From Nocardia aurea (GTDB taxonomy: Bacteria; Actinomycetota; Actinomycetes; Mycobacteriales; Mycobacteriaceae): a stretch of DNA of 64,000 nucleotides. Positions 17,585-27,008 of this stretch are shown piece by piece. The notes beneath the pieces were generated by a model that was given only the letters and a program-made list of their open reading frames with translations, did not search any database and was not told where the DNA came from. The position numbers and the translations under genes were made by a program. The stretch lies in contig NZ_QCYJ01000175.1 of the NCBI RefSeq assembly GCF_003123685.1, positions 62,001-126,000 on the forward strand, given 5' to 3'. Positions within the stretch are counted from its first letter, which is position 1; every line of letters starts with the position of its first letter.

Positions 17585-18064
17585 TCAGGCCGAGGTAGCG
17601 GTCCGGCGCTCCGGATGCGGCCCACACGCGCGCACCGCGTCCAGTACCGCGCGCCCGGACGGCCGGAACGCCGATCGCGGCGGTTCCACCCACACCCGGA
17701 ATTCGGCGCCTCGCTCGGAAGGGCCCGGTAGCGCGATCGTGCCGCCGGTCCGCACCACCGAGACATTCGAGCGGAACATCTCGGCGAAGGATCGGTCGTC
17801 CTCCGGTAGATCCGGCTGGATCAGGAACGTCCAACGGTGGGAACGGGGATGCGACAGTATCGGCCCGAGTTCGGCCTGTCGTTTCCTCATCTCGGCCTGT
17901 ACCGCTTGCCCGAGTGCGGTGGGCATGATCAGACCCCACACCGTGGTGGTGCGCATGACGATCCGGTCGGGACGGGACGGATCGAGTGCGGCGGGGAGAT
18001 CACAGATACGCCGGTAGTAATCGCACCGGGAGGACGACTCGTCTCCCGAAGCAGGGTGGTCCAT
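17585..18064 (-). CDS. Actinobacterial protein of unknown function
   Basis: A 159-residue protein with the recognisable pattern DYYRRICDLPAAL, then RTTTVWGLIMPTALGQAV, LSHPRSHRWTFL and RPSGRAVLDAVRACG. Similar short proteins occur in Streptomyces and Nocardia, often near DNA-binding regulators, but I know of no assigned function. The ATG at 18064 is the best start. It lies on the same strand as the 87-residue protein, 152 bases before it. Confidence 0.7.
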   Translation of the reverse strand: MDHPASGDESSSRCDYYRRICDLPAALDPSRPDRIVMRTTTVWGLIMPTALGQAVQAEMRKRQAELGPILSHPRSHRWTFLIQPDLPEDDRSFAEMFRSNVSVVRTGGTIALPGPSERGAEFRVWVEPPRSAFRPSGRAVLDAVRACGPHPERRTATSA

Positions 18065-18283
18065 GCGAAAAGCGCCTTTGCTCGCAGTGGTGGTACATGG
18101 TGCTCCCGGCTCGTGGAAACTCCTGATGGGCGTAAGCTTTCGAGGCTTGTCACGCCGGTCGCGGGTCAAGCAGACCATTCCGGCGTACTCCGCGACAAGT
18201 TTCGGCCGGAACTTTCTCTCGTGGCCGAATCCTGGTGGGCCACCGGATGGCTACCGATCGCTCGACACGGATGTCGTTCGGAA

Positions 18284-19051
18284 TCAGGGGGACTCGAGCG
18301 TGTCGAGGATCGTCGCGGCGACGAGCGCCGGATCGTCGATCATCGGCACGTGCCCGACACCGTCGAGCAGCAGGAATCGGGCGTCGGGCAGTCGTAGTCG
18401 CGCGATCACGCCGTTGACCGACGGCGGAAAGACCCGGTCGCTTCCGGCCCACGCGAGGGTGATCGGACAGGGAAGCGTGCGCATCGGCACGATCTGTTCC
18501 GATGTCGACAGCAGATCGGCGGACACGGTGCACGCGATGACATCGGCCGCGATCTTCGCGGCCTCGGCCGCGCCGATCCGATCGCCGTGTTCGGCGATAT
18601 TGCGCAACAGCACGCGGCGAAGCGGCGGTACCCGCATGGCGGGTGCGGCGAGTACTCCGCCGATGCGCGCGAGGGTGACCTCGCGGCGCAGCGTGGCCGT
18701 CGCGTCGCTGTTGCTCGCCGCACCCGCGTCCCAGAATCCGGCGGGTGAGATCGCGCAGACGCTCGCGGCACGCCCGCGCCGCGCCAGTTCGATTGCCATC
18801 CAGCCGCCCAGGGAATTGCCCGCGATATGCACCCGCGCCTGCCCGAGCGCGTCGAGTCGCCGTTCCACGTCGTCGACGAGATGGCTGACGAGCGCGGGAC
18901 GATCGAGCGCGGCCGGACCACCCCGGTGCCCCATCGCCGTCATCGGGATGACCTCGCGGCCCTCACCGAGTCGGGGAATCACGCGGTCCCACACCGTCTC
19001 CGACATCATGACACCGTGCAAGAGGAGCAACGGGGTGTCGGTGGGTGTCAT
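18284..19051 (-). CDS. Alpha/beta-fold hydrolase
   Basis: A 255-residue hydrolase. It has an HG oxyanion segment (LLLLHGVMM), the nucleophile motif GNSLGGW, an acidic residue in WAGSDRVFP and the C-terminal histidine in GVGHVPM, so the catalytic triad is complete. The ATG at 19051 follows AGGATACAG. Hydrolases of this type act on esters, lactones, ring-cleavage products or thioesters. It is divergent from the reductase at 19298, which has a perfect copy of the recurrent operator, so it may belong to the same regulon. Confidence 0.85.
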   Translation of the reverse strand: MTPTDTPLLLLHGVMMSETVWDRVIPRLGEGREVIPMTAMGHRGGPAALDRPALVSHLVDDVERRLDALGQARVHIAGNSLGGWMAIELARRGRAASVCAISPAGFWDAGAASNSDATATLRREVTLARIGGVLAAPAMRVPPLRRVLLRNIAEHGDRIGAAEAAKIAADVIACTVSADLLSTSEQIVPMRTLPCPITLAWAGSDRVFPPSVNGVIARLRLPDARFLLLDGVGHVPMIDDPALVAATILDTLESP

Positions 19052-19272
19052 CTGTATCCTGCGCTTTCCGGGGCCGAGGAGTCGCGGTTCTGCGGATCCT
19101 GGGGTGCCCGTGGGTATCCCGGACGATATCAACCGATGTTCGCGCGCGTGCCGCGTCGGTGGTCGGCAACCGGTCGACGGCCGTTCCGGCTCGGTCGAGC
19201 GCGTCGGCACGCCGATCGCTCCCCACGGCAACGGCCGGATCGGACAGGTTTGCCAAAGTGTCTACGGAGATT

Positions 19273-19291
19273 TACTGTAGAGATTACAGTA
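19273..19291. promoter_or_regulatory. Recurrent 19-bp operator, perfect copy
   Basis: TACTGTAGAGATTACAGTA matches all 12 defined positions of TACTGT-N7-ACAGTA and has 7-base arms. It ends only six bases before the ATG of the reductase at 19298, so a bound repressor would block initiation or a leaderless transcript directly. Confidence 0.8.
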
Positions 19292-19297
19292 CGATCT

Positions 19298-20362
19298 ATG
19301 GCAACTATTCGTACTTCTCCCCTCCGCGTCGTGCAATGGACGACTGGCAATGTCGGTAGGCAGTCGGTGCGGAGCATCGTGGCGCACCCGGACCTCGAAC
19401 TCGTCGGGTGCTACGCGTGGTCGCCGGACAAGGTCGGCAGAGACGTCGGCGAACTGTGCGATCTCGGCCCGGTGGGCGTCGCCGCCACCGACGACGTCGC
19501 CGCGTTGCTGGCACTGAAACCCGATTGCGTCGTCTACAACCCGATGTGGATCGACGTCGAGGAATTGGCGGGCATCCTCGCAGCAGGTATCGACGTCGTC
19601 ACCACCGCGGCCTTTGTCACCGGGCATTCGCTCGGCGCGCAGCGACGGGCCCGCATCGTCGAGGCGTGCGCGAAAGGCGGGTCGTCGATTTTCGGCTCGG
19701 GTATCAATCCAGGATTCGTAGATCTGCTCGCCATCGTCGCCGCGGGTGGTTGTGAGCGGATCGATAAGATCACCGTCACCGAGGAAGCCGATATCAGCGG
19801 CTACGATTCGCCTGCCACCGAACTGCCCGTCGGCTTCGCGCGACCGATCGATGACCCCGAGTTGCCGGCGATGACCGCGAAGGCCACCGAGGTGTTCATC
19901 GACGCGGTCGAGTTGATCGGCGACGCGCTCGGCATCGAATTCGACGAGATCGTCTGCGAACCGGAGTACGCGAAGACCACTCACGACGTCGACCTCGGAT
20001 CGTGGACCATCGCCGCCGGATGCGTGGCCGGGATCGCGGCCAGCTGGCACGGGAAGGTGGGCGGGCGCAGCATCGTGGAATTGCGCACCGTCTGGCGCAA
20101 AGGCCAGACCCTGGAACCGGATTGGCCGATCGATACCGGCCATCGCATCAAGGTCGACGGCTGTCCCACGATCGCGCTGCGGCTCGACGTCACACCGCCG
20201 CCGGATTTCGTCGGCACCACGCTCAACGATTTCATGCGGCTGCCGATGATCCTGACCTCGATGCCCGCGATCAACGCGATCCCCAAGATTGTCGCCGCCG
20301 CGCCCGGCATCGTCACCTACGCCGATATCCTGCCGCTCCCGAGAGGGCTCGTGTCGCTGTGA
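19298..20362 (+). CDS. Dihydrodipicolinate-reductase-like NAD(P)-binding protein
   Basis: A 354-residue protein with an N-terminal Rossmann fold (VVQWTTGNVGRQSVRSI, a variant of the dinucleotide-binding loop) and a C-terminal catalytic-like domain. This is the family often annotated as dihydrodipicolinate reductase in steroid- and lipid-degrading actinobacteria, although lysine synthesis is not its likely role here. It would reduce or oxidise a carbonyl or alcohol of a catabolic intermediate. The operator immediately before its ATG makes it a member of the proposed regulon. Confidence 0.8.
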   Translation: MATIRTSPLRVVQWTTGNVGRQSVRSIVAHPDLELVGCYAWSPDKVGRDVGELCDLGPVGVAATDDVAALLALKPDCVVYNPMWIDVEELAGILAAGIDVVTTAAFVTGHSLGAQRRARIVEACAKGGSSIFGSGINPGFVDLLAIVAAGGCERIDKITVTEEADISGYDSPATELPVGFARPIDDPELPAMTAKATEVFIDAVELIGDALGIEFDEIVCEPEYAKTTHDVDLGSWTIAAGCVAGIAASWHGKVGGRSIVELRTVWRKGQTLEPDWPIDTGHRIKVDGCPTIALRLDVTPPPDFVGTTLNDFMRLPMILTSMPAINAIPKIVAAAPGIVTYADILPLPRGLVSL

Positions 20363-20384
20363 CCCGCACGAGCCCCGCTCGCGA

Positions 20385-21575
20385 TCAGAGTCGGTAGTCG
20401 CGCAGCACGCCCTTGCTGATGATCCGCTTCTGGATCTCGCTGGTTCCCTCGCCGATCAACATGAAAGGCGCTTCGCGCATGAGGCGTTCGATCTCGTATT
20501 CGGTGGAATACCCGTAACCGCCGTGGATCCGGAAGCTGGCCTGGGTCACCTCGTTGCAGAACTCGCTCGCCAGATATTTCGCCATACCCGCGGCGACGTC
20601 GTTGCGCTGACCGGAATCCTTGAGCCGGGCGGCGTTGACCATCATCAGATGCGCCGCTTCGACTTTCGTCGCCATCTCGGCCAGGGAGAAGCCGATGGCC
20701 TGGTGTTCGACGATGGGTTTGCCGAAGGTCGAACGCTGCTGGGCGTAGCGGGCGCCGAGTTCGAAGGCGCGCAACGCGATTCCGCACGCGCGCGCGGCCA
20801 CGTTGACCCGGCCGACCTCGATGCCGTCCATCATCTGTTTGAAACCGTTGCCGGGTGCGCCGCCGAGGATCGTGTCCGCGCCGGTGCGGTAGCCGTCGAA
20901 CAGCATCTCGGTGGTGTCGACGCCCTTGTAACCCATCTTGTGGATCTTGCCGGGGATGGTGAGTCCCGGCGCGACCTCGCCGTAGCCGGTGGGCTTCTCC
21001 AGCAGGAAGGCGGTGAGGTTGTCGTGGGCGCGCTCGTGGCCCTCGTCGGTGCGTACGAGCACGGCGACCACCGTCGAGGTGGAACCGTTGGTGATCCACA
21101 TCTTTCGGCCGTCGAGGGTGTAGTCGCCCGACTCGTCGCGGACCGCCTTGGTGCGGATGGCCGCCACGTCGGAGCCGAGTTCGGGTTCCGACATCGAGAA
21201 CGCGCCGCGCACCTCGCCGGTGGCCATGCGGGGCAGGAAATGCCGCTTCTGTTCCGGGGTGCCGTGTCGGTCGATCAGATACGCGAGGATGAAATGGGTG
21301 TTGATCACCCCGGAGACGCTCATCCAGCCGCGCGCGAGTTCCTCCACGCACAGCGCGTAGGTGAGCAGTGATTCGCCGAGACCGCCGTATTCCTCGGAGA
21401 TCATGAGCCCGAACAGGCCCATTTCCGCCATCCGGTCGACGATCGCCTGCGGGTAGGTGTCGGCGTGCTCGAGTTCCTGGGCGTTGGGGATGATCTCCTT
21501 GTCCACGAAAGTGCGTACCGTGGCGAGGATTTCGGTCTGGACCTCGGTCAGGCCCAGTGTTTGTGCGAGTTTCAC
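20385..21575 (-). CDS. Acyl-CoA dehydrogenase
   Basis: A 396-residue FAD-dependent acyl-CoA dehydrogenase. The order of domains is normal: helical N-terminus, beta domain with FSMSEPELGSD and WITNGS, and a C-terminal helical domain with RIHGGYGYSTEYEIERLMREA and the GEGTSEIQ ending. It introduces a double bond into an acyl-CoA thioester. The GTG start overlaps the stop codon of the CoA-transferase (GTGA). It is the last gene of the operon running down from 27008. Confidence 0.92.
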   Translation of the reverse strand: MKLAQTLGLTEVQTEILATVRTFVDKEIIPNAQELEHADTYPQAIVDRMAEMGLFGLMISEEYGGLGESLLTYALCVEELARGWMSVSGVINTHFILAYLIDRHGTPEQKRHFLPRMATGEVRGAFSMSEPELGSDVAAIRTKAVRDESGDYTLDGRKMWITNGSTSTVVAVLVRTDEGHERAHDNLTAFLLEKPTGYGEVAPGLTIPGKIHKMGYKGVDTTEMLFDGYRTGADTILGGAPGNGFKQMMDGIEVGRVNVAARACGIALRAFELGARYAQQRSTFGKPIVEHQAIGFSLAEMATKVEAAHLMMVNAARLKDSGQRNDVAAGMAKYLASEFCNEVTQASFRIHGGYGYSTEYEIERLMREAPFMLIGEGTSEIQKRIISKGVLRDYRL

Positions 21576-22810
21576 GAGGTGATCCGTTCCGGAGAGTCGG
21601 TGGCCACGGTGCCGCGGCCGCGCAGTTCGGCGATGGCCTCCTCGGCCAGGGTGAGGTCGTCGCGCAGGACGGCTTCGGTGTGTTCGCCCAGCCTCGGCGC
21701 CTTGCGGGCGGGAATATGGTTGCCGTCCACCGAGATCGGCGAGCCGGGTGCGAGGTAGTCACCGATCTCGGGCTGGTTCAGCACGCTGAACATCGGATTG
21801 GCGGTGACCCTGGCGTCGGCGGCGACCTCGCGGAAGCTGCGGTATCGATCCCACAGGATCGATACCGCGCCGAGCGCCTCGGTGATGTCGTCGGCGGAAT
21901 GCTCGCGGAACCAGGTGGTGAACAGGCCCGTGAGGACATCGCGATGCCGGTAGCGGGCGCCCTCGTCGGAGAAATCCGCGTCGAGTGCGGCGGCCAGTGC
22001 CGAAACCACACGGGCGGTGCCGGTGACCTCGGTCAGATCGCGGAAATGCCTGCCCGTCAACGTGACGACCATGAACGCGACACCGTCGGCGCTGGTGAAA
22101 TGCTGCCCGTACTGCCCGTAGATGGCGTTGCCGACACGCGGTCGGTCGGTCCCGTTGATCGCGGCCTCGGTGAGGAATCCGAGATTGCCCGCGGTCGCGA
22201 GGGCGACATCCTCGAGCGGCAGCACGATACGACTGCCCTCGCCGGTCGCCTCACGGTGGCGCACCGCCGCCGTGATCGCCAGCGCGGCGTACAGGCCGCA
22301 CGCCACATCCCACACCGGGACGACGTGATTGATCGGGCCGTCGTGTTCGGGTGGTCCCGTGACGAGCGGAAAGCCGACGGCCGCGTTGACCGTGTAGTCG
22401 ACCGCCGTCGACCCGTCGGCGCGGCCGGGGATCTCCAGGTGGATCAGATCCGGCCGCCGTTTCGCCAGCGCGTCGTATCCGTGCCAGGCGCGGCCCGCCG
22501 CGTTGGTGAGCAGAATCCCGCCGTTCGGCCCGCTCTCGGTGATCACCCGCGCGACCAGTTCCTGCCCGGCCGGTGCGCGCAGATCGGCGACCAGCGAGCG
22601 CTTGCCCTTGTTCAGCCCGGTCCAGTAGATGCTCGCGCCGGTCTCGGTGAGCGGCCACCGGTGACAATCGGCCGCTCCGCCGATCGGATCGATCCGGATC
22701 ACCTCGGCGCCCAACTGCGCCAACGTCATTCCGGCCAGGGGTGCGGCGACGAAACTGGAGATCTCGACGATACGCAGACCGGCCAGCGGTCGCGCCGCGC
22801 CGCCGGTCAC
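21572..22810 (-). CDS. CaiB/BaiF family (class III) CoA-transferase
   Basis: A 412-residue CoA-transferase. The N-terminus LAGLRIVEISSFVAAPLAGMTLAQLGAEVIRID is the family signature. A conserved Asp in the VWDVACGLYAALAI segment is the likely catalytic residue. It would move CoA between acids, or act as a racemase, in the pathway. The GTG start overlaps the stop codon of the MaoC-like gene, and its own end overlaps the acyl-CoA dehydrogenase. Confidence 0.9.
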   Translation of the reverse strand: MTGGAARPLAGLRIVEISSFVAAPLAGMTLAQLGAEVIRIDPIGGAADCHRWPLTETGASIYWTGLNKGKRSLVADLRAPAGQELVARVITESGPNGGILLTNAAGRAWHGYDALAKRRPDLIHLEIPGRADGSTAVDYTVNAAVGFPLVTGPPEHDGPINHVVPVWDVACGLYAALAITAAVRHREATGEGSRIVLPLEDVALATAGNLGFLTEAAINGTDRPRVGNAIYGQYGQHFTSADGVAFMVVTLTGRHFRDLTEVTGTARVVSALAAALDADFSDEGARYRHRDVLTGLFTTWFREHSADDITEALGAVSILWDRYRSFREVAADARVTANPMFSVLNQPEIGDYLAPGSPISVDGNHIPARKAPRLGEHTEAVLRDDLTLAEEAIAELRGRGTVATDSPERITS

Positions 22811-23259
22811 AGGTTCACCACCGTGATGGTCTCGGCGACCAGGGCGGGTTTGTCCTGCCCCTCGTTCTCGATGACCCACCGCACGGTCAGCTGACCGCGC
22901 TCCTTCTCCAGGCGGAATTCCCCCAGGGTCGCGCTCGCGCGGATCCTGGTACCGGCGCGCACCGCGGTCGGGAATCGAACCTTGTTGCTGCCGTAATTGA
23001 TTCGGGACGATCCGAAATCGATGGCGTAGATGTCGCGGCCGAGGAACGGGATCATCGACAGCGTCAGGTACCCGTGCGCGATGGTCGCGCCGTAGGGGCC
23101 GTCGGCGGCGCGTTCGGGGTTCACGTGGATCCACTGGTCGTCGCCGGTGCTCTCGGCGAAACCGTCGATCCGGGACTGGTCGATCGTGAACCACGGTCCC
23201 GGACCGAGGGTTTCGCCGATCGCCTCGGACAGTTCGTCCACCGAGGTGAAGGTCCGCAT
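22807..23259 (-). CDS. MaoC-like (R)-enoyl-CoA hydratase
   Basis: A 150-residue single hotdog-fold hydratase. The hydratase-2 motif is clear in ESTGDDQWIHVNPERA followed by the active-site segment GATIAHGYLTLSM, which provides the catalytic Asp and His. It hydrates trans-2-enoyl-CoA. The ATG is two bases after the thiolase stop codon. It is one of two MaoC-type genes in this operon. Confidence 0.9.
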   Translation of the reverse strand: MRTFTSVDELSEAIGETLGPGPWFTIDQSRIDGFAESTGDDQWIHVNPERAADGPYGATIAHGYLTLSMIPFLGRDIYAIDFGSSRINYGSNKVRFPTAVRAGTRIRASATLGEFRLEKERGQLTVRWVIENEGQDKPALVAETITVVNL

Positions 23260-23261
23260 GG

Positions 23262-24473
23262 TCACACCACCCTCTCGAAGATCGCGGCGAGACCCTGGCC
23301 GCCGCCGATGCACATCGTCTCCAGTCCGTAGCGGCTCTGGCGGGTGTGCATCTCCCTGGCGAGGGTGGCCAGCATTCGTCCGCCGGTCGCGCCGACCGGG
23401 TGGCCGAGGGAGATGCCGGAGCCGTGCACATTGGTGCGTTCCAGATCGGCCTCGCCGAATTTCCACTCCCGCATGACGGCCAGCGCCTGCGCGGCGAACG
23501 CCTCGTTCAATTCGATCAGGTCGATATCGGCCAGGGTGAGCCCGGCGCGCTGCAAGGCGGCCTCGGTGGCGGGCACCGGACCGATCCCCATGCTGTCGGG
23601 CGCAACACCGGCCACCGCCCACGAGGTCAGCGCGACCAGCGGCGTGAGTCCGAGTTCGTCGGCCTTGTCCCGCGTGGTCACCAGGCACATCGCGGCGGCG
23701 TCGTTCTGGCCGCTGGAATTGCCCGCGGTCACGGTGGACTCCGGATCGATTTTCGCCCGAACGGGTTTCAACGCCGCGAGGGATTCGAGGGTGGTGTCGG
23801 CGCGGGGGTGTTCGTCGGTGTCCACGATCGTCTCGCCCGTGCGGGACGACACCGTCACCGGGATGATCTGTTCGGCGCTCGCCCCGCTCTGCGCGGCGGC
23901 TACGGCGCGTCGATGCGAGGTCACCGCGAGCCGGTCCTGTTCCTCGCGGGGAATCGAGTACGCGCGCCGCAGGTTCTCGGCGGTCTCGAGCATTCCGCCC
24001 GGGACCGGATAGTGCCGCCCGCCCGCGGTTTCGCGGCCCCTGGCCAGGCCGTCGTGCACGCGCACACCGCCGCGGGCGCCGCCCCACCGCATATCGAGCG
24101 AGTAGAAGGGAACGTTGCTCATACTTTCCGCGCCACCGGCGACCACCACGTCGTTCGCGCCGCTGGATACCTGCATGACGGCCTGGATGACCGCCTGCAA
24201 CCCCGAACCGCAGCGCCGGTCGATCTGCATACCACCGACGGTCACCGGCAGGCCCGCGTCGAGCGCGATCACGCGCCCGATGGCGGGCGCCTCGCTGTTG
24301 GGATAGCAATGCCCGAGGACGACGTCCTCGACGACATCGGGGCTGATTCCGGTGCGCGCCAGCAGCCCTCGCAGGGCGGTGACCCCGAGATCGACGGCGG
24401 ACAGCGATCGGAACTGCCCGCCGTACCGTCCGATCGGGGTGCGGACGGGTTCGCAGATCACTACTTCACGCAT
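23262..24473 (-). CDS. Thiolase (acetyl-CoA C-acyltransferase)
   Basis: A 403-residue thiolase with a full active site: nucleophile C88 in RRCGSG, the NEAFA loop, H358 in LGHPVGATG and C388 in CIGGGQG. It cleaves 3-ketoacyl-CoA with free CoA. Its ATG overlaps the end of the upstream dehydratase gene by eight bases. It is the terminal beta-oxidation enzyme of the operon. Confidence 0.93.
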   Translation of the reverse strand: MREVVICEPVRTPIGRYGGQFRSLSAVDLGVTALRGLLARTGISPDVVEDVVLGHCYPNSEAPAIGRVIALDAGLPVTVGGMQIDRRCGSGLQAVIQAVMQVSSGANDVVVAGGAESMSNVPFYSLDMRWGGARGGVRVHDGLARGRETAGGRHYPVPGGMLETAENLRRAYSIPREEQDRLAVTSHRRAVAAAQSGASAEQIIPVTVSSRTGETIVDTDEHPRADTTLESLAALKPVRAKIDPESTVTAGNSSGQNDAAAMCLVTTRDKADELGLTPLVALTSWAVAGVAPDSMGIGPVPATEAALQRAGLTLADIDLIELNEAFAAQALAVMREWKFGEADLERTNVHGSGISLGHPVGATGGRMLATLAREMHTRQSRYGLETMCIGGGQGLAAIFERVV

Positions 24474-25347
24474 GGATTCGGTCTCCAGGAAAATCGGCGG
24501 TCAGAACCGTGTGTTCGACGGGCTTGTCGGCGTCTCCGCTCACGACGGCCACCGAGAGATCGGCGTCGGCGGCGTCGCCGCGGCGGATCCGGGCGGGCTC
24601 GGGGCAGAACAGCGGGGCGAGGTTGCGGTGCCGCAAACGGACGGGTGTGGCGTCGGGTCGCTCCGCGCGGAGGGTCTCGGCCAGCGCCAAGGTCATCAGT
24701 GGCCCGTGCACCACCAGTCCCGGATAGCCCTCGACGCCGGTCGCGTAGGGCCAGTCGTAGTGGATGCGATGCGGATTGGCGGTCGCGGCGCTGAAACGCA
24801 TCAACACCGTGGGGTCGGTGCGCAACTCCCACTCCCACTCCCGCAGTCGCCGCAGTGGCGCGCCGACCGGTTCGATCGGGGGCGGGAACTCCGGCGCGGT
24901 CCGGCCCGGACCTGCCTCGCGGTAGATCAGGTTCTGGCGTTCGACCACGGCGGCGGTGTCGCCGTCAGCGTAGAGCCGGATCTCGACGTCGACGACGACG
25001 AGTGAACCGCTGCGTCCGGTCTTGGGCGTCACCGAGACCACGCGCGCCTCGCGCCGCACCGTCGACCCGATCGTCACCGTGCCGTCGAAACGCACGTCAC
25101 CACCGGCGAACATGCGGCGCGGCAAGTCCACCGGCGGAAGGAAAGTTCCGCGCGCGGGATGCCCGTCCGGCCCGATCGCCGAGGACATGGGCCAGCGGGC
25201 CAGCGCGGCCCAGTGCCACAGCGGCGGCAGCGGATCACCGGCGGCGAGCGGCGGCGCACCCGAATCGAGTACCGCGCTCAGCGCGGCCACCGGCGTGGGA
25301 TCGACGTATTCCTCGGTGACGACGGTGTGCGGTTCCCACTCGCTCAC
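24466..25347 (-). CDS. FAS1-like/HTD2-type dehydratase with MaoC N-terminal domain
   Basis: A 293-residue double-hotdog dehydratase resembling mesaconyl-C4-CoA hydratase and FAS1-like dehydratase proteins. The N-terminal half has the LPPLWHWAAL and FLPPVDLPRRMFAGGD pattern; the C-terminal half has FSAATANPHRIHYD and GYPGLVVHGPLMTLALAE with the catalytic-type Asp and His. It probably hydrates or dehydrates an unsaturated CoA thioester. The GTG start overlaps the SDR stop codon. Confidence 0.87.
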   Translation of the reverse strand: MSEWEPHTVVTEEYVDPTPVAALSAVLDSGAPPLAAGDPLPPLWHWAALARWPMSSAIGPDGHPARGTFLPPVDLPRRMFAGGDVRFDGTVTIGSTVRREARVVSVTPKTGRSGSLVVVDVEIRLYADGDTAAVVERQNLIYREAGPGRTAPEFPPPIEPVGAPLRRLREWEWELRTDPTVLMRFSAATANPHRIHYDWPYATGVEGYPGLVVHGPLMTLALAETLRAERPDATPVRLRHRNLAPLFCPEPARIRRGDAADADLSVAVVSGDADKPVEHTVLTADFPGDRIHA

Positions 25348-26072
25348 ATGAACCGCCCGCCGGTCACTTCCAGCGTGGTGCCGGTCATATAGGAGGACAG
25401 GTCCGAGGCCAGGAAGAGCGCGACGTTCGCGACCTCCTCGGGTTCGCCCGCGCGCGTCATCGGGATCTCGGCCATCTTCTGATCCCAGACGTGCTGGGGC
25501 ATCGCCGTGGTCATGGGCGAGCGGATCAGGCCGGGCTGGATCGCGTTGACCCGCACGCCGTATCGAGCGGTCTCCTTGGCCGCGGCCTTGGTCAGGCCGA
25601 TGATGCCCGCCTTGGCCGCCGAATAGTTGGTCTGGCCCGCCATACCGACCTTGCCCGAGAGCGAGGAGATGTTGACGATGCTGCCGCGCTGCTGTTCGCG
25701 CATGATCGCCGAGGCCAGCCGGGTGCCGTGCCAGGTGCCCTTCAGGTGGACCGAGATCACCTGGTCGAAATCCTCTTCGCTCATCTTGCGCATGGTCGCG
25801 TCGCGGGTGATTCCCGCGTTGTTGACCATGACGTCGACCGAACCGAATTCGGTGCGTGCGGTGTCGAGCAGCGCGGAGACATCCACCGCGCTGGTGACAT
25901 CGCACCGCACCGCACGTGCCACCTCGGAGCCGAGGGTCTCGCGCGCGGTTCCGGGATCCAGGTCGCCGACCACGACGCGCGCGCCCTCGCGCACGAACGC
26001 CGCGGCGATGGCGAGTCCGATGCCCTGGGCACCGCCGGTGACGACCGCGACCCGGCCCTCGAGAAGTGACAT
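25344..26072 (-). CDS. FabG-like short-chain dehydrogenase/reductase
   Basis: A 242-residue SDR with a classical TGGAQGIG cofactor loop (residues 12-19), NNAG motif, catalytic S137, Y150 and K154 in YSAAK, and a C-terminal TGTTLEVTGGRFM. It is of the 3-ketoacyl reductase/3-hydroxyacyl-CoA dehydrogenase type. Placement with two dehydratases and a thiolase suggests the 3-hydroxyacyl-CoA oxidation step. Confidence 0.92.
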   Translation of the reverse strand: MSLLEGRVAVVTGGAQGIGLAIAAAFVREGARVVVGDLDPGTARETLGSEVARAVRCDVTSAVDVSALLDTARTEFGSVDVMVNNAGITRDATMRKMSEEDFDQVISVHLKGTWHGTRLASAIMREQQRGSIVNISSLSGKVGMAGQTNYSAAKAGIIGLTKAAAKETARYGVRVNAIQPGLIRSPMTTAMPQHVWDQKMAEIPMTRAGEPEEVANVALFLASDLSSYMTGTTLEVTGGRFM

Positions 26073-26186
26073 GTGCGAATATCCTTTCCGCGTTTGCCGC
26101 CCACTCGACGCCGAGTGCGCGCTGTCGGCCGCGAGCGGACGCGGTCGGGACCGAGGGCCGCCGACCGCGTCCCGCGCGGCCGGAGA

Positions 26187-27008
26187 TCAGTACTGGGTCG
26201 AACCCAGATCCACCGAGATCTGGGTGGCCGTGATGTAGCGCGATTCGTCGCTCGCGAGCCAGGTGACGGTGTCGGCGATGTCCTCCGCCTCGGCGATCCA
26301 GGCGGGCAGGAACGGCGTGGTCATATTCGCCAGCTGCGGATTGGTTTCCAGCGCCCGGCCGAGGGCGGCCACCATGTCACCGCTGCCCATCGGCGTGTTG
26401 ACCGCGCCGGGATGCACGCTGTTGACGCGGATATCGTGTTTGCCGAGTTCGGCGGCCAGGCCGCGCGCCATTCCGGTGACGGCGTGCTTGCTGGCCGTGT
26501 AGTGCACCATGAAGGGCTGCATCTTCACTCCGGCGGCAGAGCTGATCAGGATGATGGAGCCGCCGCGCCCGCCGTCGATGATGTGCTGCGCGCCCGCGAT
26601 GACGGTGTTCCAGGTGCCGGTGACATTGACATCCATCACGTCGCGGAAGGATTCGGGCGTGATGACGTTCCACGGCTCCGGAATGCAGATTCCGGCGTTG
26701 GCCACGATGACGTCGAGCCGTCCCAGGGTCGCGACGCCCTCGTCCACCACCTTGCGTAGGCCGTCCAGATCCCTCGTGTCCACCGTGGAGGTGAGGATGC
26801 GTCGACCGGTCGCCTCGACCAGGCGGGCGGTTTCGGCGAGATCGTCGGGCGTGGCCGAATCGTAGGGCACCGCTTCGGGGAGCGGGCCCGCGATGTCGAC
26901 GGCGATGATGTCGGCGCCGTCGGTCGCCATGCGCACAGCGTGCGCGCGCCCCTGACCTCGTGCCGCCCCCGTGATGAATGCCACCCTGTCCGTGAGTCGG
27001 CCGGTCAC
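26187..27008 (-). CDS. Mycofactocin-type short-chain dehydrogenase
   Basis: A 273-residue SDR. The loop TGAARGQGRAHAVRMA, the VDIAGPL segment and the insertion YDSATPDDLAETARLVEATGRR are hallmarks of mycofactocin-dependent SDRs, which hold non-exchangeable NAD and pass electrons to mycofactocin. Catalytic S157, Y170 and K174 are present. The GTG start follows a GAGGAG ribosome binding site. It is the first gene of the operon down to 20385. The mycofactocin biosynthesis genes are not in the window. Confidence 0.9.
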   Translation of the reverse strand: MTGRLTDRVAFITGAARGQGRAHAVRMATDGADIIAVDIAGPLPEAVPYDSATPDDLAETARLVEATGRRILTSTVDTRDLDGLRKVVDEGVATLGRLDVIVANAGICIPEPWNVITPESFRDVMDVNVTGTWNTVIAGAQHIIDGGRGGSIILISSAAGVKMQPFMVHYTASKHAVTGMARGLAAELGKHDIRVNSVHPGAVNTPMGSGDMVAALGRALETNPQLANMTTPFLPAWIAEAEDIADTVTWLASDESRYITATQISVDLGSTQY

